Origin: Chthoniobacterales bacterium
GTDB taxonomy: Bacteria; Verrucomicrobiota; Verrucomicrobiia; Chthoniobacterales; UBA10450
Direction of reading: 5' to 3'
Assembly: GCA_013694945.1 (NCBI GenBank)
Contig: JACDBM010000141.1
Span: 1-12,989, forward strand
DNA length: 12,989 nucleotides
How positions within the stretch are numbered: the stretch's first letter is position 1; each line of letters begins with the position of its first letter. Below the pieces are notes generated by a model. That model made no database searches. It was not told where the DNA came from and saw only the letters and a list, made by a program, of their open reading frames with translations. Shown here one piece after another: positions 6,847 through 12,989 of the stretch. A program made the translations under genes and the position numbers.

Positions 6847-8127
6847 ATGGCCCGCGCTTCCAATCTCACGATGTGCTCCTTCTGTGGCAAAAGCCACGCG
6901 GAGGTGCGCAAACTCATCGCCGGTCCCGGCGTCTATATTTGCGACAGCTGCATCAACGTCTGCAAGAGCATTCTCGATAAGGAACTGAACGAAGACGCGA
7001 GGCGGCAGTCCTCAAATATCCGGGTGCCTAAGCCCGCTGAGATCCGGCGCTCGCTCGATCAGTATGTCATCGGACAGGAGGTGGCAAAAAAGACACTTTC
7101 CGTGGCGGTGCACAACCACTTCAAACGCGTGCTGCAAAGCGCGCCGCCGGCTGATTCTTCGGCCGCCTTTCAGCCGGATCCTTTTGCCGAAGTTGAGATT
7201 GAGAAGAGCAATATTCTGCTCATCGGCCCCACCGGTTCCGGAAAAACGCTGCTGGCGAAGACGCTCGCCAAGATTCTGGATGTGCCGTTCTGTATTGCGG
7301 ACGCGACCACATTAACAGAAGCCGGTTATGTCGGCGAAGACGTCGAGAACATCATTCTTCGCCTGCTCCAGAACGCCGATTACGACGTGAAACGGGCCGA
7401 GATCGGTATCGTTTACATTGACGAGATCGACAAGATCGGGCGCAAAACGGACAACGTGAGCATTACTCGTGACGTTTCGGGCGAAGGAGTGCAGCAAGCC
7501 CTCCTGAAAATTCTTGAGGGCAGCACCTGTAATGTCCCCCCGCAGGGCGGGCGGAAGCATCCGCATCAGGAGTATATCCAGGTGAACACTGAGAAGATCT
7601 TGTTCATCTGCGGTGGCGCCTTTGTCGGGCTCGAAAAAATTGTGCAGAAGCGCATCGGCAAACGGACGATGGGCTTCAACAGCCCGAGCGTCGAAGTCGA
7701 AGAAGCGCTCGCGAAACAGGCCGTGCGGAATGTCGAGCCGGAAGATTTGCTGAGCTTCGGAATGATCCCGGAGTTCATCGGTCGTCTTCCGGTCGTTACT
7801 GCTCTCGACGCGCTGACCGAAGATGAGATGGTCCTGATCTTGACCGAGACGAAGAACGCGATGATCAAGCAGTACACGAAGCTCTTCTCGATGGAAGGTG
7901 TGCGGCTGAGCGTAACAAAAGATGCCCTGCGCGCTCTCGCGGCCCAGGCTGTCACGAAGGGCACAGGAGCGCGCGCGCTGCGTTCCATGCTCGAGCGGAT
8001 CATGCTCGACATCATGTACGATGTGCCGAGCCGCGAAGACATCGCTGAGGTCACGATCAATCGCGCCGTGGTCGAAGGGAAAAAACTCCCACTGATTCGG
8101 AAGAAACAGGACAAAGACGCTGCCTGA
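6847..8127 (+). CDS. clpX: Clp protease ATP-binding subunit ClpX
   Basis: This 426-residue AAA+ unfoldase recognises substrates and threads them into ClpP. The N-terminal zinc-binding domain has four cysteines (C10, C13, C32, C35; CSFCGK and ICDSC). The AAA+ core has Walker A GPTGSGKT (127-134), pore loop GYVGED (160-165), Walker B with D192 and E193 (IVYIDEIDKI), the RKH loop (236-238) and the sensor-2 region TGARALRSMLE. The length is typical of ClpX. It begins 24 bp after clpP with only a weak GAGCGG upstream and is probably in the same transcript as tig and clpP. Confidence 0.98.
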   Translation: MARASNLTMCSFCGKSHAEVRKLIAGPGVYICDSCINVCKSILDKELNEDARRQSSNIRVPKPAEIRRSLDQYVIGQEVAKKTLSVAVHNHFKRVLQSAPPADSSAAFQPDPFAEVEIEKSNILLIGPTGSGKTLLAKTLAKILDVPFCIADATTLTEAGYVGEDVENIILRLLQNADYDVKRAEIGIVYIDEIDKIGRKTDNVSITRDVSGEGVQQALLKILEGSTCNVPPQGGRKHPHQEYIQVNTEKILFICGGAFVGLEKIVQKRIGKRTMGFNSPSVEVEEALAKQAVRNVEPEDLLSFGMIPEFIGRLPVVTALDALTEDEMVLILTETKNAMIKQYTKLFSMEGVRLSVTKDALRALAAQAVTKGTGARALRSMLERIMLDIMYDVPSREDIAEVTINRAVVEGKKLPLIRKKQDKDAA

Positions 8128-8155
8128 TTCGGCAGCTGCGCAAGCTGGCGTCGAA
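8128..8155 (+). terminator. Weak imperfect hairpin after clpX
   Basis: Directly after the clpX stop, CAGCT and AGCTG form a 5-bp stem around GCGCA, and outer TTCG/CGAA can pair across an unequal internal loop. There is no T-run. It could attenuate the tig-clpP-clpX transcript before cinA, but the fold is weak. The rest of the 143-bp gap to cinA shows nothing recognisable. Confidence 0.25.
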
Positions 8156-8270
8156 TCGTCGAAGCGAAGAGTGGACCTGCGTGTGGTCGCAACACCGACG
8201 CACCCGGAGCGCTCCGTTCGAATTGAACAGTGGACGCTGCGCGCGGCACGTTCAATCTTCATCGCTCACG

Positions 8271-9509
8271 ATGCGGGTTATCATTATCAACACCGGCACC
8301 GAGTTGCTGCTCGGCAACGTGTTGAACACGCACCTTGTCTTTATTGCGCGGGAACTGTTTGCTCTCGGCTTGCGCGTTGATCGTCAATGGACGGTGCCCG
8401 ACGGCAGCGCCATTCAGGAAACGCTCGCGGCCGCGTTTAACCAGGCGGATATCATCTTTTTGACCGGTGGACTCGGCCCCACGACCGATGACATTACGCG
8501 CGAAGCCGCGGCGGAATTGCTCGGATTGCAGCTGCGGCAAGATGCCGCCGTCGCGGAAGCAATCACAACCCGAATTCGAACCCGGGGCTTCCCCATGACT
8601 GGTCGCATTCTGCGCCAGGCGCAGGTGCCAGAGGGTGCCGTGGTTCTGCCAAATGAGAACGGAACGGCACCCGGGCTTTACCTCGCTGCTCAATCCGGTG
8701 AAGGCAGGAACACACCGCATCTCTTCTTGCTGCCAGGCCCTCCGCGAGAACTGCAGCCCATGTTCAACCAATCCGTGCAACCAATTCTGGAGAAGCTGAT
8801 CCCAGCTCGTTCAAGCCTCCAGTCCCGGACATTCCGGCTCGCATGCGTGGGAGAGTCAGTGGTGGAAGCCGCGGTGGGCGAGCCGCTTCTGGCGCTCGGA
8901 ACTATCGAGCTGGGCTACTGCGCGCGCGCTGGCGAGGTGGATGTGCGAGTGCTTGGCCCGGAAGGTGCCCTCGATGAAGCCGAGCGAATCATCAGGAGTG
9001 CCTTTCCGAAGGAAATCTTCACATCAGCCGATGAAAGCCTGGAAGAAGTGGTGGTTCGGCTCTTAACAAAGCGGAAGCAAACGATCGCGACCGCAGAATC
9101 GTGCACAGGTGGCTTTTTGGCGCATCGTCTAACTAATGTGCCGGGCGCTTCCGCCGTTTTCCTCAACGGCTACGTGACGTATTCGAACGGTGCGAAAACA
9201 TCATCGCTCCGGGTAGACCCCGCTCTTTTTGCGGCTCATGGAGCTGTCAGCGAAGTGGTCGCGCGCGCCATGGCGGAAGGGGCGCAGAAACACTCGGAGG
9301 CGACCTATACGCTGGCCACAACTGGAGTCGCGGGCCCGGCCGGAGGCTCGAATGAGAAACCGGTAGGCACGGTTTTTATTGCCCTCGCAAAACCAAGCGG
9401 GGAGACGGAAGTGCAGCGGCGCCGTTTCCAAACCGACCGGGATACTTTCAAGCGTCTCGCCACGCAAACTGCACTGGAATTACTGCGCTCCCATCTGCGA
9501 GCTGCCTGA
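8271..9509 (+). CDS. cinA: CinA family protein (MoaB/Mog-like domain plus PncC nicotinamide-nucleotide amidase domain)
   Basis: This 412-residue, two-domain CinA has normal family length. The N-terminal molybdopterin-binding-like (MoCF) domain starts MRVIIINTGTELLLGNVLNT and has TGGLGPTTDD at 65-74; in characterised members this region acts on ADP-ribose. The C-terminal PncC domain, from about 265, carries ESCTGG (276-281) and TGVAGPAGGS (351-360) and in characterised homologues deamidates NMN back to nicotinate mononucleotide in pyridine nucleotide salvage. The competence-related name is historical. ATG 8271 fits the family start; the frame is open from 8181 but lacks homology there, and no Shine-Dalgarno sequence is visible. 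NadD, encoded at the right end of the window, uses nicotinate mononucleotide, so both act in NAD metabolism though not in one operon. Confidence 0.93.
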   Translation: MRVIIINTGTELLLGNVLNTHLVFIARELFALGLRVDRQWTVPDGSAIQETLAAAFNQADIIFLTGGLGPTTDDITREAAAELLGLQLRQDAAVAEAITTRIRTRGFPMTGRILRQAQVPEGAVVLPNENGTAPGLYLAAQSGEGRNTPHLFLLPGPPRELQPMFNQSVQPILEKLIPARSSLQSRTFRLACVGESVVEAAVGEPLLALGTIELGYCARAGEVDVRVLGPEGALDEAERIIRSAFPKEIFTSADESLEEVVVRLLTKRKQTIATAESCTGGFLAHRLTNVPGASAVFLNGYVTYSNGAKTSSLRVDPALFAAHGAVSEVVARAMAEGAQKHSEATYTLATTGVAGPAGGSNEKPVGTVFIALAKPSGETEVQRRRFQTDRDTFKRLATQTALELLRSHLRAA

Positions 9510-9533
9510 CACAAGGGAGCCAGCAGGGAACCG

Positions 9534-10226
9534 CTAGGGCGTTACTTCGACCGGCGTGCCGATCTTCACCCGATTAAAGAACATCTCGGCTGACTGCGCC
9601 GGCATACGAATACACCCATGCGAGGCCGGATAACCAGGAAGGATGCCGACGTGCATGCCTACGCCATCCCCCGTCAGGCGCATGAACCAGAGCATGGGCG
9701 ATCCCACGAAATGGGTTCCGCTGGGGGCGGAATCAATCCTCACGCTCACACCGCTGCGGACCGTGCGTCCTTCGCGGTCTTTGAAGTCTCCATAAACGTT
9801 TGAGCGATGATCCTTATCTTTCTCCATGACGGTGAACCGTCCCGGAGGCGTCATGCCAGCGCGCTTGCCGGAAGAGATCGGCGTGTCAATGGCCAGCTCG
9901 TCTCCAGAAAACAGGTAGGCGCGCTGTTTGGACAAAGAAACTGCCACCCGCGACGACTCGGGGGTCACGCTCTCGTAAACACTTTGATTGATGCTGATGG
10001 GCGGCTGTCGGCTGATCAGTTCGGACGCTTTGCGCATTGGCGGAGCGGGGGAGGGGCCGAGTGAACGCGGCGGTGCGGGGTGTTGCGGCGTCTGGCGTTG
10101 AAGGGCGGGCCGCGGAGAACGGATTTGGCCTGGCCTCGCAACCTGCGCTTGCATCAGCTCCGCAGTCGCGAGAATCAAGCCAACTACTGGAAGGAGGCGC
10201 AAAACTCCGAATATCACGCGGTTCAA
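9534..10226 (-). CDS. Exported L,D-transpeptidase (YkuD domain)
   Basis: This 230-residue protein has an N-terminal hydrophobic signal segment (about 6-27), a Pro-rich linker (about 28-70) and a YkuD domain from about 90 to the end. The catalytic motif H192-x10-S-H203-G-C205-I-R (MHVG then ASHGCIRMP) is intact, with C205 as the nucleophile. YkuD enzymes act in the periplasm, forming 3-3 peptidoglycan cross-links or attaching proteins to peptidoglycan; which applies is not visible. The start is TTG at 10226-10224, overlapping the upstream gene's TGA as TTGA; a GTG three codons further on is the only nearby alternative. No in-frame ATG precedes it. It is the second gene of a minus-strand operon and converges with cinA, 24 bp away, with no clear terminator between. 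Confidence 0.9.
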   Translation of the reverse strand: MNRVIFGVLRLLPVVGLILATAELMQAQVARPGQIRSPRPALQRQTPQHPAPPRSLGPSPAPPMRKASELISRQPPISINQSVYESVTPESSRVAVSLSKQRAYLFSGDELAIDTPISSGKRAGMTPPGRFTVMEKDKDHRSNVYGDFKDREGRTVRSGVSVRIDSAPSGTHFVGSPMLWFMRLTGDGVGMHVGILPGYPASHGCIRMPAQSAEMFFNRVKIGTPVEVTP

Positions 10227-11056
10227 TGTGTATATGAGTTCACCCGCTGCAACCAGCCGCCCAGCCAGCGGGATTCTTTTCGTTCCGGCGGCGAATTCTT
10301 GACCCGTTCTGTCAGCACGGTTCGCGCCGCTCGGCCGAACTCCTGCGCCGCGCTGCGCCCGAGTCCACTCCCAGACATCGCTTGCAGGGCTTGCAACAAT
10401 CCCCAGCCTTGGCCGTGATAGCGTTCAGTTTCGAGCACGCCTTCGCCCTTGAAATTTACGTAATCGATCAGCGCGTAGCATCCCTGGGGCGTGCTCGCCA
10501 CGCGATCAAATTGGCGCTGCACATGCCCAGCCTCCGCAGCGGACGCTTCTTTCAGCATCTTCGGGAGCGCCTGCTGCAACCGGCGCACCAGAAACTCCGT
10601 TTGCAGATCAACCGTTTCCGCGAGGAAGCTCCGCAAAGCCTTCATCTCAGGCGAGTCACTCGCGGCGAGGAATTCCGACCGCGAATTCCAGGGACAGCCA
10701 ATCTCACGGTTCTTCGCCACGACATCGGGCAAGCTGACGTTCCGGCTGGAAGCGAAACGCGCGAGATCAGGGAAACTTTCTTCAAAAGGTCCCCGCACGC
10801 CCTTCGGATACCAGATGAAATGCCCGATCCCGAGAGAGGCAAAGTTCTCTCCGGTATTCCAGGAAGTAAGCCCCGCGATGGTGCCTCCGCATTCGTTCTG
10901 CCAGATCTTCCTGCCGATCCGGCTGGCTTCCGCGCGCGAGAGCTCAATACCCTCTGAACGCGCAGCAATCGCGAGGACTAGACAGACTGCCGCACGCGCG
11001 ATGAGCGCGCGCAGGCGCGAACGGCGCCGTTGTCTTGACGTGCGATCTTTCTCCAT
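10223..11056 (-). CDS. Exported protein with lysozyme-like N-terminal region, function uncharacterised
   Basis: The 277-residue product has a basic N-terminus (RQRRRSRLR), a hydrophobic Sec-type segment (about 18-33) and a mature part of about 240 residues. The segment N-E55-C-G-G, GLTSWNTGE (62-70) and SLGIGHFIWYP (74-84) recalls the T4-lysozyme-type active-site region, where a catalytic Glu precedes a 'TIGIGH' strand; E55 and H79 hold the equivalent places. The remainder is helical, with a second conserved-looking block, CYALIDYVNFKGEG, then RYHGQGWGLLQAL, near the C-terminus. A muramidase-like role is inference from this resemblance and from coupling to the L,D-transpeptidase. The ATG at 11056 is preferred because the signal peptide follows directly and GGAAG lies about 11 nt upstream; longer starts at 11122 or 11212 would run into the divergent FKBP gene. 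The final TGA overlaps the next start. Confidence 0.75.
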   Translation of the reverse strand: MEKDRTSRQRRRSRLRALIARAAVCLVLAIAARSEGIELSRAEASRIGRKIWQNECGGTIAGLTSWNTGENFASLGIGHFIWYPKGVRGPFEESFPDLARFASSRNVSLPDVVAKNREIGCPWNSRSEFLAASDSPEMKALRSFLAETVDLQTEFLVRRLQQALPKMLKEASAAEAGHVQRQFDRVASTPQGCYALIDYVNFKGEGVLETERYHGQGWGLLQALQAMSGSGLGRSAAQEFGRAARTVLTERVKNSPPERKESRWLGGWLQRVNSYTH

Positions 11057-11120
11057 TAGCGTGCACACTTCCACGGCGCCGCATCCCACTTCTGGCGCTG
11101 CTGTCGTCCTAAGAATCCTC
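11057..11120. promoter_or_regulatory. Divergent intergenic region between lysozyme-like operon and FKBP gene
   Basis: These 64 bp separate two divergent exported-protein genes, so promoters and leaders for both strands must lie here or overlap the coding starts. I see no convincing -35/-10 pair on either strand. The assignment rests on gene arrangement only. Confidence 0.3.
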
Positions 11121-11933
11121 ATGAAACAACCTTCCATCTTCTTTGTCGCTATTCTTCTCGCTTCTAGCAGCTTTGCGCAGCAGACCACGCAGCTCAAAGA
11201 CGAGAAAGACAAGGTTAGCTACAGCATCGGGCTTGATATCGGAAGCACCTTTAAGAAGCAAAGCATGGATATCAATCTGGACGCGTTGAATGCCGGTCTG
11301 AAGGATGCCGTTTCAGGCAACAAGCCCCTTTTGACCGAGGAACAGGTTAAGGAAACGATGACCGCTTATTCCAAAACCATGATGGAGAAGCAAGCTGCCG
11401 TAAACAAGGAAGCGGCAGCGAAAAACGGAGCCGAAGGGGAGAAATTTCTCGCCGAGAACAAAAGCAAGGAAGGAGTGAAAACGACCCAGAGCGGATTGCA
11501 ATATAAAGTAGTAAAGGAAGGTAACGGCCCCACGCCGAAAGAGAGCGATACTGTTGTGACCCACTACCGCGGCACCCTCATCAACGGGAAAGAATTCGAT
11601 AGCTCGATCGCGCGGAACGAACCGGCCACTTTTCCAGTCAATCGTGTGATCAAAGGCTGGACAGAAGCGCTCCAGCTGATGAAGGTCGGGTCCAAATATC
11701 AGCTCTTCATTCCCGCGAGTCTGGCCTACGGCGAGCGCGGGGCGGGGCAGGATATCGGGCCCAACCAGACCCTGATTTTTGACGTCGAGCTGCTCGAGAT
11801 TAAGCCCGCCGCAGAAGCCGCCGCCAGCGTTTCGCCTGGGAATCAGCCGGCAGTGAAGGCTGACACCGCTGTGCAGGGAAAACCAAGCCCGAGCGCAAGT
11901 GGCAAATCTTCCCCAGACCCGGAAGATCGATAG
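11121..11933 (+). CDS. Exported FKBP-type peptidyl-prolyl cis-trans isomerase (FkpA/Mip-like)
   Basis: The 270-residue protein has a signal peptide (about 1-19, MKQPSIFFVAILLASSSFA, cleavage before QQ). A helical FKBP N-terminal dimerisation domain (about 24-120; VSYSIGLDIGSTFKKQ, DALNAGLKDAV) comes next. The FKBP catalytic domain spans about 130-228 and has its key residues: Y149 (HYRG), FDSS after NGKE, VIKGW with W180, LAYGERG and LIFDVELLEI. It should assist proline isomerisation and folding in the periplasm. A low-complexity Ala/Ser/Pro tail of about 40 residues follows and is not part of the domain. ATG 11121 is supported by the signal peptide; the frame is open far upstream (from 10491) only because it lies antisense to the lysozyme-like gene. 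Confidence 0.94.
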   Translation: MKQPSIFFVAILLASSSFAQQTTQLKDEKDKVSYSIGLDIGSTFKKQSMDINLDALNAGLKDAVSGNKPLLTEEQVKETMTAYSKTMMEKQAAVNKEAAAKNGAEGEKFLAENKSKEGVKTTQSGLQYKVVKEGNGPTPKESDTVVTHYRGTLINGKEFDSSIARNEPATFPVNRVIKGWTEALQLMKVGSKYQLFIPASLAYGERGAGQDIGPNQTLIFDVELLEIKPAAEAAASVSPGNQPAVKADTAVQGKPSPSASGKSSPDPEDR

Positions 11934-11936
11934 CCA

Positions 11937-11970
11937 GCGGAGCGGCGACACTCTTGTCGCCGGCTTCCGC
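11937..11970. terminator. Strong bulged hairpin between convergent genes (terminator or interspersed palindrome)
   Basis: GGCGACA (11944-11950) and TGTCGCC (11955-11961) pair perfectly around CTCT. The stem extends with AGC/GCT and GCGG/CCGC, giving about 14 bp with single-base bulges at 11962 and 11966. It starts 3 bp after the FKBP stop and can fold from either strand, so it could end both the FKBP and the nadD-rsfS transcripts. No T-run follows, so Rho-independent termination is uncertain, and it may be a copy of an interspersed REP-like element. Confidence 0.5.
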
Positions 11971-12021
11971 CACGAACATTTCAGTCCAGCTCCAGGAGTG
12001 CCGCCGCTCCGGGAGCGATCG

Positions 12022-12375
12022 CTAAGCCGCGGATTCCCAAGCCAGCCGCGGGGCGTCTCCCCAAAGATCTTCGAGGCTGTAGAATTCGCGCTTCTCAGCG
12101 TGAAAAATGTGCACGATGACCTGCATGTAATCGAGCACAATCCACTGGCTCGCTGGGAATCCATCGACTGCGACAGGCCGGACTTGATGGTTTTGCTTGA
12201 GCTGCGTTTCGATCTCTCCCGCGATTGCCTTCAGCTGCGGTTCAGAGGCCGCTGAGCAAATCACGAAGAAGTCGGTGAACGTGGAAATCTCCCGGAGATT
12301 GAGCACCACGATGTCCTCCGCCTTCTTGTTCGACGCGAGCTCGGCGCAGGTTTTCGCTAGATCCTCTGAAGTTAT
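12022..12375 (-). CDS. rsfS: Ribosomal silencing factor RsfS (apparent ATA start)
   Basis: RsfS binds ribosomal protein uL14 on the large subunit, blocks subunit joining and lowers translation in starvation. The frame encodes the full family fold: I-T-S-E-D-L-A-K-T-C-A-E-L, NKKAEDIVVLNLRE, STFTDFFVICSA, VDGFPASQWIVLDYMQVIVHIF and EFYSLEDLWGDAP. The first canonical start, GTG at 12309, gives 95 aa and cuts off the N-terminal helix that other RsfS proteins have. Reading upstream, the only fitting start is ATA at 12375-12373, giving 117 aa, normal for the family, with a first residue where homologues have Met. This ATA overlaps the nadD stop as ATAA and has AGGAG (12388-12384) 8 nt upstream. nadD-rsfS adjacency is common in bacteria. 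A one-base error (ATG read as ATA) is the main alternative. Confidence 0.87.
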   Translation of the reverse strand: MTSEDLAKTCAELASNKKAEDIVVLNLREISTFTDFFVICSAASEPQLKAIAGEIETQLKQNHQVRPVAVDGFPASQWIVLDYMQVIVHIFHAEKREFYSLEDLWGDAPRLAWESAA

Positions 12376-12944
12376 CTCGTGTGCTCCTGGTAAAGCTTGT
12401 GGCAGCGGATGATCTCCTCGACGGCTGGCGGTACGAGATAACGAATGGAACGCCCTGTGGCAACCCTGTTTCTGATCTCCGTTGCGGAAATGTCGATCTG
12501 ACGCCGGATCGTGGTGAACGCAGAGCCGGTTACGCCGATCGTTCCGCGGTTTAGCACAACGAACTTCACCAGTTTTCGCAGCTCATCAAATCGGTGCCAG
12601 GTATCGAGGCGAGGCAAATTATCGGAGCCGACAAGATAATAAATCTCGAGATCTGGATCTTCTCGAAGGAACTCTTCGATCGTGTCGATCGCAAACGAGG
12701 GGGAAGGTCGGCGGAGCTCGCGATCGTCGATCGCAAAATCGGCGTCATCTCTCGTAGCTGCCTGCACCATTTCCAGCCGGACAGCTGCGGGCGTCGGTTT
12801 CTGATTCAGCTTATGCGGCGAAATCGCAGCCGGCACAAAGACGATTCGCCGGAGTTGCAGACATTCCAGCGCCTCGCGCGCGAGAATGAGATGCGCCGCG
12901 TGGATCGGATCGAATGTGCCCCCGTAGATTCCGATTCTTGCCAC
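12372..12944 (-). CDS. nadD: Nicotinate-nucleotide adenylyltransferase
   Basis: This 190-residue enzyme joins nicotinate mononucleotide and ATP to deamido-NAD (EC 2.7.7.18) in NAD synthesis. The nucleotidyltransferase motifs are in place: GGTFDPIHAAH (8-18, with H15 and H18 of the HxxH/HxGH signature), PHK near 43, VGSDNL in the middle and ISATEIR (152-158). The length is standard. The start is GTG 12944-12942, where family homology begins (MARIGIYGGTFDP); an in-frame TGA lies five codons upstream and no other start intervenes. GGAGG abuts the GTG with no spacer, so it is badly placed. The stop overlaps rsfS. It is the first gene of a minus-strand pair at the window edge; further upstream genes cannot be seen. 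Confidence 0.96.
   Translation of the reverse strand: MARIGIYGGTFDPIHAAHLILAREALECLQLRRIVFVPAAISPHKLNQKPTPAAVRLEMVQAATRDDADFAIDDRELRRPSPSFAIDTIEEFLREDPDLEIYYLVGSDNLPRLDTWHRFDELRKLVKFVVLNRGTIGVTGSAFTTIRRQIDISATEIRNRVATGRSIRYLVPPAVEEIIRCHKLYQEHTR
12373..12388 (-). promoter_or_regulatory. Shine-Dalgarno AGGAG plus ATA initiation site of rsfS
   Basis: On the minus strand AGGAG (12388-12384) is followed by an 8-nt spacer and ATA (12375-12373), which overlaps the nadD stop TAA (12374-12372). The ribosome site lies within the last codons of nadD. It is the best-spaced Shine-Dalgarno sequence in the window and decides the start of rsfS. Confidence 0.55.
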
Positions 12945-12974
12945 CCTCCGTACCGATCACGGGAGCCGCGCTGG

Positions 12975-12980
12975 TGTCAA
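12975..12980 (-). promoter_or_regulatory. Possible -35 element for nadD-rsfS
   Basis: The minus strand reads TTGACA at 12980-12975, a consensus -35 box, 30 bases before the nadD GTG. The sequence 16-19 bases downstream (around GATCGGTAC) is a poor -10 match, and an exact hexamer can occur by chance, so this is only a candidate. Confidence 0.22.
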
Positions 12981-12989
12981 GCGGACGTA

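Noticed and set aside
7312..8262. 316-residue open frame antisense to clpX
   Set aside because: Fully overlaps a certain ClpX gene and shows no domain; GC-rich codon bias opens antisense frames.
9510..9533. Terminator between convergent cinA and the L,D-transpeptidase gene
   Set aside because: No stem-loop of note in the 24 bp; any termination signal must lie inside the coding ends.
10491..11120. Long upstream extension of the FKBP frame
   Set aside because: It is antisense to the lysozyme-like gene; the signal peptide at ATG 11121 sets the real start.
11057..11212. Longer starts (11122 or 11212) of the lysozyme-like gene
   Set aside because: They would overlap the divergent FKBP start and place the signal peptide internally.
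11313..12164. 283-residue minus-strand open frame across the FKBP gene and the 3' hairpin
   Set aside because: Shadow frame; it covers two supported features and contains no recognisable motif.
1..12989. CRISPR array, tRNA, rRNA, insertion sequence or prophage genes
   Set aside because: No regularly spaced repeats, cloverleaf-like sequence, transposase or integrase motifs were seen in any frame.

Overview
This is a GC-rich bacterial chromosome segment, nearly all protein-coding. No mobile element, CRISPR array, tRNA or rRNA was recognised. The gene set is a fused formiminotransferase-cyclodeaminase, an arginase-fold formiminoglutamase, trigger factor-clpP-clpX, and nadD next to rsfS. Together with the GC-rich palindromic intergenic sequences, it suggests a free-living, probably soil-type Gram-negative bacterium of the Verrucomicrobia (Chthoniobacterales-like). 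That placement is inference from gene style, not from a marker gene.

Layout. Bases 1-212 hold short repeats, a perfect GC hairpin and one AT-rich island. Bases 213-771 encode a small type II toxin-antitoxin pair whose toxin has lost an in-frame start. Bases 806-4695 are a tight histidine-utilisation operon: ftcD, hutG-like formiminoglutamase and hutI. It covers the end of histidine catabolism and can dispose of formiminoglutamate by two routes, to a folate one-carbon unit or to formamide. hutH and hutU are not in the window. Bases 4782-8127 carry tig, clpP and clpX, the conserved chaperone and ATP-dependent protease block. cinA (8271-9509) follows on the same strand.

On the minus strand, facing cinA, is a two-gene exported cell-wall operon (11056-9534): an uncharacterised lysozyme-like protein and an L,D-transpeptidase, translationally coupled by a TTGA overlap. 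Divergent from it is an exported FKBP-type peptidyl-prolyl isomerase (11121-11933). A strong bulged hairpin follows that gene. The window ends with minus-strand nadD and rsfS.

Points of most interest: rsfS appears to start at a non-canonical ATA codon that overlaps the nadD stop and has the best-placed Shine-Dalgarno sequence in the window. An A7 tract sits in the linker between the two FTCD domains, with stops close behind in both other frames. The formiminoglutamase has Asn in place of the first metal-ligand His. I found no clearly new multi-gene system; the lysozyme-like/L,D-transpeptidase pair is the least-described part.
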